Assembly: GCA_964444795.1 (NCBI GenBank)
Contig: CAYUIQ010000126.1
Span: 1 to 25,637 of the forward strand
Direction of reading: 5' to 3'
DNA: 25,637 nt
Source of the DNA: JABMRP01 sp964444795
Lineage (GTDB): Bacteria > Planctomycetota > Planctomycetia > Pirellulales > Thermoguttaceae
Part shown: piece by piece, positions 7,990 to 15,393 of the stretch
How positions within the stretch are numbered: the stretch's first letter is position 1
Layout: each line of letters begins with the position of its first letter
Notes under the pieces: model-generated
Databases searched by the model: none
The model's input: the letters and a program-made list of their open reading frames with translations, nothing else
What the model was told of the DNA's origin: nothing
Program-made: the position numbers and the translations under genes

Positions 7990-9312
7990 GTGTCGAACAA
8001 GATAACTCGACGCCGGATGTTGCGAAACGCGGGACTTGCCGTCGTGGGGCTCGTTTGGTCCGGACGTCGTACATACGGCCAAGACCGATCGCCCAGCGAT
8101 AAACTCAACATCGCGTTCGTCGGGGCCGGTGGTCAAGCCGGGTTCAGTCTGGCGGGGCTGGCGAGTGAGAATATCGTGGCCCTTTGCGACGTGGACGAAC
8201 GTCGGGCGGCGAGGGCTTTTGGACAACATCCCAAGGCTAAGAAGTTCCGCGACTTCCGGAAGATGCTCGACCAGATGCACCAGCAAATCGACGCGGTTGT
8301 CGTCTGTACGCCCGACCATATCCACGCGCCGGCATCGATTCGGGCGATGCGACTAGGGAAGCACGTCTACTGCGAGAAGCCGCTCACTTGGAGCATCGAG
8401 GAAGCCCGGCTGATGGCCCGCGAGGCGAAGAAGAATAAGGTGGCGACCCAGATGGGCACGCAAGGCATGGCCGTCGACGGCTCTCGCGCCGGGGTGGAAG
8501 CCGTACGATCCGGCGTACTCGGCCCGGTCCGCGAGATGCACGTCTGGACGGACCGCGCCGCGGGCTGGTGGCCGCAAGGTGTCGACCGACCGAAAGAGAC
8601 ACCGCCGATTCCCGCCGGATTGCAGTGGGATCTTTGGCTCGGTCCCGCGCCCGAGCGTCCGTACCATCCGGCCTACGTGCCGTTTAAGTGGCGCGGCTGG
8701 AAGGATTTCGGCACCGGGGCGATCGGCGACATGGGCATCCACAACGCAGCGATGCCGTTCGTGGGACTCCAGTTGGGGCTGCCGGTCTCGGCCGAGATCG
8801 TGCAAACCTCGGGGCTAAGCGACGAGACGTTTCCGGCGTGGTCGATCCTCCGCATCGAATTCCCCGCCCGTGGCGCTCTGCCCCCGGTGACGCTCCATTG
8901 GTACGACGGCGGAAAGAAACCCCCGCGCGATCTGATCGGCGGGCAACCGGTTGCCGGCAACGGTGCGATCCTGGTTGGCGAGAAGGGTACGCTCTATTCG
9001 ATCGGATGGACGGGCGGCGACTGGCACCTGCTACCCGAGGAGAAATTCCGCGACTGGAAGCCACCCGCGACAACAGTCCCGCGATCGGCGGGCCATCACC
9101 AGGAGTGGATCGCGGCCTGCAAGGGTGGCCCGGCGACATTCTGCAATTTTGTCGACTTCGCCGCCCCGTTGACGGAGATCATGCTCTTGGGTTGTCTGGC
9201 ACAGCGAGCCGGCAAGAAGATCGCGTGGGACGCCGCCGCCATGCGAGCAAGCAACTGGCCCCAAGGCGATGCGTTCATTCGGCGCGAGTATCGCAAGGGC
9301 TGGGAGATTTGA
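7990..9312 (+). CDS. GFO/IDH/MocA-family oxidoreductase with Tat signal
   Basis: The product has 440 residues from GTG 7990. The N terminus ITRRRMLRNAGLAVVGLVW is a twin-arginine export signal, so the folded protein is probably moved out of the cytoplasm with its cofactor. A Rossmann fold follows with VGAGGQAG (about 44-51), acidic CDVDE after strand 2, and CTPDHIHA. The EKP motif that marks the family sits at about 129-131 (YCEKPLTWS). GTGAIGDMGIHN in the C-terminal half fits the substrate side, with a histidine often catalytic in the family. It probably oxidises or epimerises a sugar or cyclitol using a tightly bound NAD(P); the substrate cannot be read from sequence. It stands alone between repeat-rich spacers. 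Family identity is secure. Confidence 0.93.
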   Translation: MSNKITRRRMLRNAGLAVVGLVWSGRRTYGQDRSPSDKLNIAFVGAGGQAGFSLAGLASENIVALCDVDERRAARAFGQHPKAKKFRDFRKMLDQMHQQIDAVVVCTPDHIHAPASIRAMRLGKHVYCEKPLTWSIEEARLMAREAKKNKVATQMGTQGMAVDGSRAGVEAVRSGVLGPVREMHVWTDRAAGWWPQGVDRPKETPPIPAGLQWDLWLGPAPERPYHPAYVPFKWRGWKDFGTGAIGDMGIHNAAMPFVGLQLGLPVSAEIVQTSGLSDETFPAWSILRIEFPARGALPPVTLHWYDGGKKPPRDLIGGQPVAGNGAILVGEKGTLYSIGWTGGDWHLLPEEKFRDWKPPATTVPRSAGHHQEWIAACKGGPATFCNFVDFAAPLTEIMLLGCLAQRAGKKIAWDAAAMRASNWPQGDAFIRREYRKGWEI

Positions 9313-9334
9313 GGGCCCGGGGAAAGCCCCCCAA

Positions 9335-9356
9335 TAGCAGGCTACACTGGGTGTGC
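9335..9356. repeat. Degenerate GTAGCAGG-family copy
   Basis: TAGCAGGCTACACTGGGTGT resembles the 7825 element: TAGCAGGC followed by an ACAC-type centre. The closing CCTGCTAC arm is missing, so this looks like a decayed or partial copy. Confidence 0.4.
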
Positions 9357-9411
9357 TTTCGGACGTAGGCGAAGGGCGGCGCGGGGTTGTGGATTTTCTG
9401 GGGAAATCGGG

Positions 9412-9417
9412 TATAAT
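9412..9417 (+). promoter_or_regulatory. Candidate -10 box for the small-protein/kinase pair
   Basis: A perfect TATAAT lies 76 bases upstream of ATG 9494. A weak -35 (TTGTGG, 9387-9392) sits 19 bases before it, which is long. The same GGTATAATTC context recurs at 10800, upstream of leuC. Confidence 0.4.
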
Positions 9418-9493
9418 TCAAGGCATCGCATTTCGGGTACATTTGACCGTGAATGGGCCGGTTTGGCTGCAGAATCCATCGGAGTCAACAGAT

Positions 9494-9787
9494 ATGACGC
9501 CTGACGACATGACGCCCGCCGAACTTCAGAACGCATTGCTGAAGATCGCGAAAGAGTGCATCGGACGAGGACCGGCGTCTGCCCAGGAAGCTTACGTGCT
9601 GCGAGCGGCCATGGCGCAGCTATTCGATGGAAGCGAAAGGCTGGAACACGAGCAGCTTGTCCTGACGGCTTGGCATGAACTCTTCCGCGCCGGCAAGCTT
9701 TCCTGGGGCTACGACATCGCGAATCCCGGCCCTCCGTTCTTCCATGTCGCGGAACATGCGGAGAATGCGGAACCTGCGGAGCACTAG
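9494..9787 (+). CDS. Small conserved-looking protein paired with a kinase
   Basis: The product has 97 residues. ATG 9494 is preferred over the longer frame from 9353 because GGAG (9481-9484) lies nine bases upstream and a TATAAT lies within the longer version. The body is helical and charged (ELQNALLKIAKECIGRG), followed by ERLEHEQLVLTAWHELFRAG and WGYDIANPGPPFFHV, which resembles a small winged-helix or adaptor-like domain; I do not recognise a named family. There is no signal peptide or membrane segment. The last 12 residues (AEH AEN AEP AEH) come from four 9-bp repeats just before the stop and may replace an older C terminus. It precedes a soluble kinase by 65 bases on the same strand, so the two are probably co-transcribed and the protein may be a substrate or regulator. 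Function unknown. Confidence 0.7.
   Translation: MTPDDMTPAELQNALLKIAKECIGRGPASAQEAYVLRAAMAQLFDGSERLEHEQLVLTAWHELFRAGKLSWGYDIANPGPPFFHVAEHAENAEPAEH
9749..9784 (+). repeat. Four 9-bp tandem repeats at the 3' end of a small gene
   Basis: Units GCGGAACAT, GCGGAGAAT, GCGGAACCT and GCGGAGCAC follow head to tail, in frame with the gene, and encode AEH, AEN, AEP and AEH. The stop TAG comes immediately after. Confidence 0.85.
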
Positions 9788-9852
9788 AAACGCGTCTTCC
9801 CAAGTGCCGGCCTCGCCCCATTCGATGACGATCTGGCTCCGGAAATTGCCGA

Positions 9853-10764
9853 ATGCCCGACTCGATCAACCTTGACTTCGATCAATATCTCTTTTCCGAA
9901 GCTGGAGTACGTTATCGGAATCTGCAACGGCTGGGCCAAGGCGGCAATGCCACCACATACCTGACAGTAGCAACGACTGGTGCGCATCGTGGCGTTCTGT
10001 TCGCCGTTAAGATCTTCAGAGAGCTTTCCAAACCAGATCGCCGTGAGAGCTTCTTGAAGGAAATCGAATTCCTGCGGCAATCCAGTCATCCGAGCGTAAT
10101 GCGAGTGTTTGACAAGGGCGTTTTCGACGAAGAGCACCCCTTCCTCGTTGCCGAGTACTTGCCCAATACGCTTCACGAGGCCATGAAAAAAGGGCTGGCA
10201 TCGATGGTCGAGAAGGTCAGCTTCGCCCTGCAGCTGCTGTCGGCACTCACTTACCTCGGAACTCAAGATCCCCCCGTCGTTCATCGCGACATCAAGCCGA
10301 AGAACATTTTCGTCAAAGGGCGGTCGTGCGTTCTCGGCGACTTTGGATTGATTAAGCGAGTGGATGCGGGCGACGATGAAGACCGCGATGTCCTTAAAGC
10401 AAGCCTTGGGGCGGGCATGCCGCTCCTCTACCGAACGCCCGATCTGGTTTCGTACCTCAACGGAGAGGCTCCGCCGACTACGAGCAGCGACGTATTCCAG
10501 CTTGGTCTTGTGCTGGCGGAGTTGTTCACCGGTCGGAACCCGCAGATACCCGCGAGGCAATTCACGGATCCCGTCGAACTCGAACCGCTAGGTCCGATTC
10601 CCGGGGTCCACTCAAGGCCTATCGCCGATATCATTCGCTATATGCTGGAACTTGAGCCTGCGGCTCGGGCGAGCATTAGCGAACTTCATTTCATGTGGGA
10701 CGGCATGTTCCAGAACGTCGTCAGGCAGGCACGCGCGAGGAACAGACACCGTACGATTTGGTGA
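9853..10764 (+). CDS. Soluble serine/threonine protein kinase (Hanks type)
   Basis: The product has 303 residues and is almost only a kinase domain: glycine loop LGQGGNATTYL (about 28-37), FAVKIF with Lys 53, HRDIKPKN with catalytic Asp 146, GDFGL with Asp 163, and TTSSDVFQLG for the conserved helix F Asp. All catalytic residues are present, so it should be active. There is no membrane helix and no sensor domain, unlike the 556-residue kinase at 6153. The APE-type motif is altered to RTPD. The start ATG 9853 is preceded by GGAA at 9841-9844. It follows the small gene at 9494 by 65 bases and may respond through it. Possible roles include stress signalling or defence; neither is shown by the sequence. 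Confidence 0.9.
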   Translation: MPDSINLDFDQYLFSEAGVRYRNLQRLGQGGNATTYLTVATTGAHRGVLFAVKIFRELSKPDRRESFLKEIEFLRQSSHPSVMRVFDKGVFDEEHPFLVAEYLPNTLHEAMKKGLASMVEKVSFALQLLSALTYLGTQDPPVVHRDIKPKNIFVKGRSCVLGDFGLIKRVDAGDDEDRDVLKASLGAGMPLLYRTPDLVSYLNGEAPPTTSSDVFQLGLVLAELFTGRNPQIPARQFTDPVELEPLGPIPGVHSRPIADIIRYMLELEPAARASISELHFMWDGMFQNVVRQARARNRHRTIW

Positions 10765-10801
10765 TCCCAAATGGCCCCGTGGCTTTCCTCGATGAATTCG
10801 G

Positions 10802-10807
10802 TATAAT
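10802..10807 (+). promoter_or_regulatory. Candidate -10 box upstream of leuC
   Basis: TATAAT lies 88 bases upstream of leuC ATG, in the context CGGTATAATTCC. No convincing -35 is found at the proper distance. A degenerate GTAGCAGG-family fragment (near 10828-10840, GTGTGTGTCTGCTAC) lies between it and the gene. Confidence 0.35.
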
Positions 10808-10895
10808 TCCGGTTTCCTTTTGCCCGGCGTGTGTGTCTGCTACTTGAGAGACCGGGTATCATCTTGCTTGACCATAGAGAAAAACGCCAACCGCC

Positions 10896-12314
10896 ATGAG
10901 TAATGCCGACGCTCCGCGGACGATGTTCCGGAAAATCTGGGACGAACACGTCGTGCTCGCCGAATCCGGTAAGCAGACCGTGCTGTATATCGACCTGCAA
11001 TTGGTCCATGAAGTGACCAGTGCGCAGGCCTTCGAGGGGCTTCGTCTGGCCCAGCGGCAGGTGCGCCGCCCGAGTCGCACGGTGGCCACGGCCGACCACA
11101 ATGTGCCGACGACCGACCGGTCGCTACCCATTGCCGACCCGGTCTCGAAACTGCAGATCGACACGTTGCGCGAGAATTGCCGCCAGTTCGGCATCCGCCT
11201 GTACGATCTCAACGACGTGAACCAGGGGGTCGTCCACGTGATCGGGCCCGAACTGGGGCTCACGCAGCCGGGGATGACCATCGTCTGCGGCGACAGCCAC
11301 ACGGCCACCCACGGGGCGTTCGGCGCGTTGGCCTTCGGCATCGGCACCAGTGAAGTCGAGCACGTGCTGGCCACGCAGACGTTGCTGCAACATCGGGCCA
11401 AGACGTTCGAGGTTCGGGTCGACGGCCAGCTTGCCCGGGGGGTGACCGGCAAGGACCTGATCCTCTATCTCATCGGACGGCTGACCACCCAAGGCGGCAC
11501 CGGCTACTGTATCGAGTACACTGGCAGCGCCATTCGGGCGCTTTCCATGGAAGATCGGATGACGGTCTGCAACATGTCGATCGAGGCTGGTGCACGGGCC
11601 GGGCTGATCGCTCCGGACGAGACGACCTTCGACTACCTTCGCGGCCGGGAGTTTGTGCCCGAGGATTTCGACGCGGCCGTGGCCCGATGGAAGACGCTGC
11701 CCTCTGACGCGGGGGCTCAGTACGATCGGGTCGAGGTGTTCGCCGCTGCCGACGTGTGCCCGCAAGTTACTTGGGGGACCAACCCGGGACAGGTCGTTTC
11801 GATCGACGGCACGGTTCCCGACCCGGCCGGGGTTGCCGACGCGACCGATCGCAAGGCGATGGCCGCGGCATTGAAGTACATGGACTTGAAGCCCGGCACG
11901 CCCGTGGCGTCGATTCCGATCCAGCGGGCGTTCATCGGTTCCTGCACCAACGGGCGGATCGAGGATTTTCGCGCCGCGGCGGCCGTGGTACGCGGGTATC
12001 GGGTGGCCGAGGGCGTCGAGGCGATGGCCGTGCCGGGTAGCGGCTTGGTGAAGCGGCAGGCCGAGGACGAGGGGTTGGATAAGGTGTTCACCGAAGCGGG
12101 AATCCAGTGGCGCGAGCCCGGTTGCAGCATGTGCCTGGCGATGAACCCCGACAAGCTGGAGCCGGGCCAGCGCTGCGCCTCGACGAGCAACCGAAACTTC
12201 GAGGGGCGGCAAGGCAAAGGCGGCCGCACGCACCTCGTTTCGCCCGCCATGGCCGCCGCTGCCGCGGTAGCCGGGCATTTTGTCGACGTACGGCAGTGGG
12301 AGAGTAGGGACTAG
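10896..12314 (+). CDS. leuC: 3-isopropylmalate dehydratase, large subunit
   Basis: LeuC, with LeuD, isomerises 2-isopropylmalate to 3-isopropylmalate, the second step of leucine synthesis, in the cytoplasm. The 472-residue product has the family hallmarks: CGDSHTATHGAFG (about 131-143) in the substrate region, and the three [4Fe-4S] ligands Cys 350 (GSCTNGR), Cys 410 and Cys 413 (PGCSMC). SNRNFEGRQG lies near the C terminus. Length is normal for the bacterial LeuC family. The start is ATG 10896; no strong ribosome site precedes it. The last codons and the stop lie inside a heptamer repeat array, giving a C-terminal tail ESRD. leuD follows 101 bases later on the same strand. Confidence 0.97.
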   Translation: MSNADAPRTMFRKIWDEHVVLAESGKQTVLYIDLQLVHEVTSAQAFEGLRLAQRQVRRPSRTVATADHNVPTTDRSLPIADPVSKLQIDTLRENCRQFGIRLYDLNDVNQGVVHVIGPELGLTQPGMTIVCGDSHTATHGAFGALAFGIGTSEVEHVLATQTLLQHRAKTFEVRVDGQLARGVTGKDLILYLIGRLTTQGGTGYCIEYTGSAIRALSMEDRMTVCNMSIEAGARAGLIAPDETTFDYLRGREFVPEDFDAAVARWKTLPSDAGAQYDRVEVFAAADVCPQVTWGTNPGQVVSIDGTVPDPAGVADATDRKAMAAALKYMDLKPGTPVASIPIQRAFIGSCTNGRIEDFRAAAAVVRGYRVAEGVEAMAVPGSGLVKRQAEDEGLDKVFTEAGIQWREPGCSMCLAMNPDKLEPGQRCASTSNRNFEGRQGKGGRTHLVSPAMAAAAAVAGHFVDVRQWESRD

Positions 12315-12346
12315 GGACTGGGGACTAGCGACTGGGGAATAGTGAC
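12305..12346. repeat. Heptamer tandem repeat (TAGGGAC type), six units
   Basis: Units TAGGGAC, TAGGGAC, TGGGGAC, TAGCGAC, TGGGGAA and TAGTGAC lie head to tail. The array starts within leuC and supplies its stop codon (TAG, 12312-12314). The units resemble the short tandemly repeated heptamers (CCCCAGT class) described in cyanobacteria; that resemblance is on the reverse strand as ACTGGGG. Confidence 0.75.
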
Positions 12347-12350
12347 TAAC

Positions 12351-12368
12351 GCCACGCCCACGGGTGGC
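12351..12368. repeat. Small inverted repeat between leuC and leuD
   Basis: GCCAC (12351-12355) pairs with GTGGC (12364-12368) around an eight-base loop. It follows the heptamer array directly. No T-run follows, so it is not a convincing terminator. Confidence 0.35.
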
Positions 12369-12415
12369 ATTCCGTGGGTCGAGGAGATTCTCGAATAGCA
12401 GAAAGACGTTTCGCC

Positions 12416-13009
12416 ATGAAGCCGTTTCGCACACATACGGGACTGGTCCTGCCGATGGATCGGTCGAACGTGGATACCGATCAGATCATTCCCAAGCAGT
12501 TTCTCAAGCGGATCGAGCGGACCGGGTTCGGCCAGTTCCTGTTCTTCGACTGGCGTTTTCTCGATGACGGATCGGATAATCCCGAGTTCGAGTTGAACCA
12601 CCCCCAGCACGCCGGGGCCAGCGTGCTCTTGGCGCGGCGCAATTTCGGTTGTGGATCCAGCCGCGAACACGCGCCTTGGGCGTTGGAAGACTACGGATTT
12701 CGCGTGGTTATTGCGCCCAGCTTCGGCGACATCTTCTTCAACAACTGTTTCAAGAACGGCATGCTGCCGCTGGTCCTGGACGAAGCAACCGTCGACGATC
12801 TCTTCGCCCGCGCCGCCGCCCACCCGGGCTACACGTTGACGGCCGACCTGGAGCAAGGCATGTTGGTGGACGATCACGGCTTGTCGCTTTCGGTGGAGGT
12901 CGACGAGTTTCGCCGCCACTGCCTACTCAACGGCCTGGACGACATCGCCCTGACGCTGGAAAACGAGCCAAAAATCGCCGCCTATGAAGAAGCCCGTGGA
13001 ATTGCGTAA
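12416..13009 (+). CDS. leuD: 3-isopropylmalate dehydratase, small subunit
   Basis: LeuD is the swivelling partner of LeuC in leucine biosynthesis. The 197-residue product begins MKPFRTHTGLVLPMDRSNVD, followed by the family motif DTDQIIPKQFLK, then FGCGSSREHAPWAL for the substrate-binding loop, and FNNCFKNGMLP. Length and order match bacterial LeuD. ATG 12416 is chosen because the family starts at this point; the longer frame from 12374 runs into the spacer. It is co-directional with leuC but separated by 101 bases of repeats, so they may be one transcript or not. Its stop lies six bases from that of the convergent phosphatase gene. Confidence 0.97.
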   Translation: MKPFRTHTGLVLPMDRSNVDTDQIIPKQFLKRIERTGFGQFLFFDWRFLDDGSDNPEFELNHPQHAGASVLLARRNFGCGSSREHAPWALEDYGFRVVIAPSFGDIFFNNCFKNGMLPLVLDEATVDDLFARAAAHPGYTLTADLEQGMLVDDHGLSLSVEVDEFRRHCLLNGLDDIALTLENEPKIAAYEEARGIA

Positions 13010-13015
13010 AGAAAG

Positions 13016-14296
13016 CTACCCCGAGGCATCTCCGCCGCTCTGGCGTGCTTGGCCCATGAGGTAGCTGATCGCCTGGGCGGTGCGTGCCACGGCCGTGCGG
13101 AAGTCTTTCCCGTCGGCGGCAGCGGCGGCCTCGCGGGAGATCTTGTGGAAGGGTTCCCACTCGATTGCCCAGTTCTCACCTTCAGCCGCCTCTTGCAGTT
13201 CCCGGCAGGTTTGCGCGATCCCGTCGAAAAAATCGCGCGTGGGCGCGCAGTCGAATTCGGTGTAGGGGCCTTGCCCATGACGGCGGCCGTCGATCTCTTC
13301 GTCGGAACCCCCGGGACCGTAACGTTGCACCAAAGCCAGGACGGCGGCCACCGCGGCGCCGATCCCGCTGGCCATGGCCGAGATGGTGTGTCCCATGGCG
13401 ACCAGCCCCACGGCCGCCAGACAGCAGACACCAATCGCCGTCCAAATCGCCGGATGCACGGGCCGAACGGTTCCGCTGGACTCTTCTTCCTCGACATCTT
13501 CGATGCCGGAGACCGGAGGCGCGCCCGTCACACGGACGATCACCGTGGTGATGTTGTCGGGCCCGCCGCGAAGGTTGGCCAGATCGACCAGCGATTGAGC
13601 GGCGATTCCCGGAGGCAGGCAATTGGCGATCGTGCCGATCTCTTCATCGGAGACCGGACCGCTGAGCCCGTCGCTGCAGAGCAGGAACGTGTCGCCCATC
13701 TTCAGGGGGAAAGGCCCTTCCAGATCGACCTCGACCGAAGGGTTGGGCCCCAGCGAGCGGGTGATGACGTTGCTGGGGATGTAGTCGGGCGCTTTCTCGC
13801 CGGCGGGAATCTGCCCGGCCGCCCTCATTTCCCAGACCAGGCTGTGGTCGAACGTCAACTGCTCGAAGTGGTCGGCTCGAAGGCGATACGCCCGGCTGTC
13901 ACCCACGTGGCCCAGCAGCGCCCCCTGGGGAAGCAGTAGCATGACCGTGCATGTGGTTCCCATCCCCTTGAAATCACTGCTGGCTTGTCCCCGAGCATGG
14001 ATCTGCTGGTTGGTCTCGGTGATTGCCGCGCGGAGGGCGTCGGGCGGCGACTGGTCGCGCCGTTTCTGGTAGGACAAGGGAACGAGGTCGGCGGCCAGTT
14101 CGCTGGCCAGTTCGCCGGCTGCGTGGGCTCCCATGCCGTCGGCCACCGCGAACAAATGCCCCTGCTTCATCCAGAGAGGCTGGCTGCCGGCCAAGGCCAC
14201 GGCCAGAGCATCCTGGTTGTTGCCGCGCCGCAATCCCAGATCGCTCAACGCTGCATGTTCCAGCCAATCGACGTGGGTTGCGTCATCTGCATTCAT
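13016..14296 (-). CDS. PP2C-type Ser/Thr phosphatase with membrane segments
   Basis: The product has 426 residues. Residues about 13-265 are a PP2C (PPM) domain: LSDLGLRRGNNQDA, ADGMGAHAAGELAS, GHVGDSRAYRL, DHSLVWEMRAAGQI, CSDGLSG and RGGPDNITTVIV, with the metal-binding aspartates of the family in place. In DGMGAH the second Gly usual in the family is Ala. After an acidic linker (EDVEEEE) come two hydrophobic helices (about 290-315 and 318-335), then a charged helical tail of about 90 residues. It should remove phosphate from Ser/Thr on proteins, probably at the inner membrane, and is a natural counterpart to the two kinases 3-7 kb away, though pairing is inferred. It is convergent with leuD. 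A TAGAAT at about 14354-14359 read on the minus strand may be part of its promoter. Confidence 0.93.
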   Translation of the reverse strand: MNADDATHVDWLEHAALSDLGLRRGNNQDALAVALAGSQPLWMKQGHLFAVADGMGAHAAGELASELAADLVPLSYQKRRDQSPPDALRAAITETNQQIHARGQASSDFKGMGTTCTVMLLLPQGALLGHVGDSRAYRLRADHFEQLTFDHSLVWEMRAAGQIPAGEKAPDYIPSNVITRSLGPNPSVEVDLEGPFPLKMGDTFLLCSDGLSGPVSDEEIGTIANCLPPGIAAQSLVDLANLRGGPDNITTVIVRVTGAPPVSGIEDVEEEESSGTVRPVHPAIWTAIGVCCLAAVGLVAMGHTISAMASGIGAAVAAVLALVQRYGPGGSDEEIDGRRHGQGPYTEFDCAPTRDFFDGIAQTCRELQEAAEGENWAIEWEPFHKISREAAAAADGKDFRTAVARTAQAISYLMGQARQSGGDASG

Positions 14297-14759
14297 AGCG
14301 TAAGCGATAGGAAGAGAGGATCGGTGGATGGGCTGGCAGCCAATGGACAGTCCTATTCTAGTTGGACAATGCCGGGGGAACCAGCCCGGGGGGGCCTGCC
14401 AGCCCGGGGAAAATGCGTGGAACCGTGAAAACGGGTGCCATCGGTGGTTTGCCTGATCCTGGCCGCACGATCAGGCCGCTCTATCCCCGGTTACCCCCCG
14501 TTGTGACGCTCTGGGTTGTCACGCACGCTTGGACTCTTTGCGTCCATGCAACACTATAAATCGTTGTACCGAAAGGGTTTTCGGTTCATCGGCGCGAAGC
14601 GTCGAGGCACCGTGTTCCCGCGATCCGCTCGGCAATGAAATGAAATAACTCTTGTGGGTGGCATGATTCAAGGGCGGTCCTTCCAAGACGCCGAATCCGG
14701 TCTGGCGGCCAGCGGCACCGATCACTATACTCCCCCTTCCCCCCATCATCCGAGTACAC
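14297..14759. other. Divergent intergenic region with small hairpin
   Basis: This 463-base stretch lies between two genes read outward. It holds ATTCTA at about 14354-14359 (a minus-strand TAGAAT), a twice-repeated CCAGCCCGGGG near 14380-14407, a hairpin at 14568-14585, and TATACT near 14725 ahead of the plus-strand gene. I see no tRNA, small ORF with a ribosome site, or mobile element. Confidence 0.45.
14568..14585. other. Perfect 7-bp hairpin, ACCGAAA / TTTCGGT
   Basis: ACCGAAA (14568-14574) pairs with TTTCGGT (14579-14585) around the loop GGGT. It sits alone in the divergent intergenic region and has no T-run. It could be an operator or a structured leader; nothing decides between these. 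Confidence 0.4.
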
Positions 14760-15371
14760 ATGATCGGTTTCCTTTCATCGCCGGCCCGTCGGCCCTTTCG
14801 ACATCTCGTCGTCCTGCTGGTGGCTGCTTCGTGCATCTGCCAGGTAGGGTGCGTGCGTCGTCGGCTGACCATTCGTAGTCGTCCCGCCGGCGCGAGGGTG
14901 TACGTCGACGACCACGAAATCGGCACCACGCCCGTCTCGCACAAGTTCACCTACTACGGCGGACGCAAGATCCGTCTGGTCAAGGACGGTTACGAGACGC
15001 TCACCACCGACCGCACGATCCGAATGCCGTGGTATCAGGTGCCGCCGTTGGACTTCTTCTCGGAGAATGTCGTCCCGGTGGATCTGCACGACCAACACAC
15101 GCTCGACTTCACCCTTCAGCCGCAAGTCGTCGTGCCGTCGGGTCAGTTGCTCGGCCGGGCGGAGGAACTTCGCCGCCAAGCGAGGCAGGGCGCCGCGGCG
15201 GGACCCGCTGCGCCGGCGATGCAAGGCGGGGCGCCGCGAGCCATGTCGCCGGCGCGGATTCCGACACCGGCGCCACCGCGGCCGATGACTTATCCGGCCA
15301 GTCCACTGCCCTCGGGACCGGCGTTGCCTCCTCGGCTCCAAACGCTTCCCTCGGGCGGGCGACCACTGTAG
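14760..15371 (+). CDS. PEGA-domain envelope protein, possible lipoprotein
   Basis: The product has 203 residues. A signal segment with basic start and hydrophobic core (HLVVLLVAASCICQVGC) ends at Cys 31; the lipobox QVGC is imperfect, so lipidation is likely but not certain. Residues about 36-82 form a PEGA domain, ending GYETLT after RSRPAGARVYVDDHEIGTTP, a small beta fold common on extracytoplasmic proteins of signalling and surface systems. From about 130 the protein becomes Ala/Pro/Arg-rich (APPRPMTYPASPLPSGPALP), typical of a disordered tail that may reach through the wall or matrix. The start ATG 14760 gives the expected signal. It converges on the mlaD gene with a 22-base gap. Function beyond envelope location is unknown. 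Confidence 0.85.
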   Translation: MIGFLSSPARRPFRHLVVLLVAASCICQVGCVRRRLTIRSRPAGARVYVDDHEIGTTPVSHKFTYYGGRKIRLVKDGYETLTTDRTIRMPWYQVPPLDFFSENVVPVDLHDQHTLDFTLQPQVVVPSGQLLGRAEELRRQARQGAAAGPAAPAMQGGAPRAMSPARIPTPAPPRPMTYPASPLPSGPALPPRLQTLPSGGRPL

Positions 15372-15393
15372 AGAAGCCGCGTGGCCTCGCCCT

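Noticed and set aside
9314..9333. GC-rich hairpin after the oxidoreductase gene (GGGG AAAG CCCC) as a terminator
   Set aside because: The stem is only four pairs and no T-run follows on the plus strand.
11124..12434. 436-codon minus-strand frame opposite leuC
   Set aside because: leuC on the plus strand has full family motifs and iron-sulphur ligands; the antisense translation has none.
14297..14759. tRNA or small RNA gene in the largest gene-free stretch
   Set aside because: No cloverleaf with a T-loop GTTCRA motif could be found on either strand; only a single small hairpin is seen.
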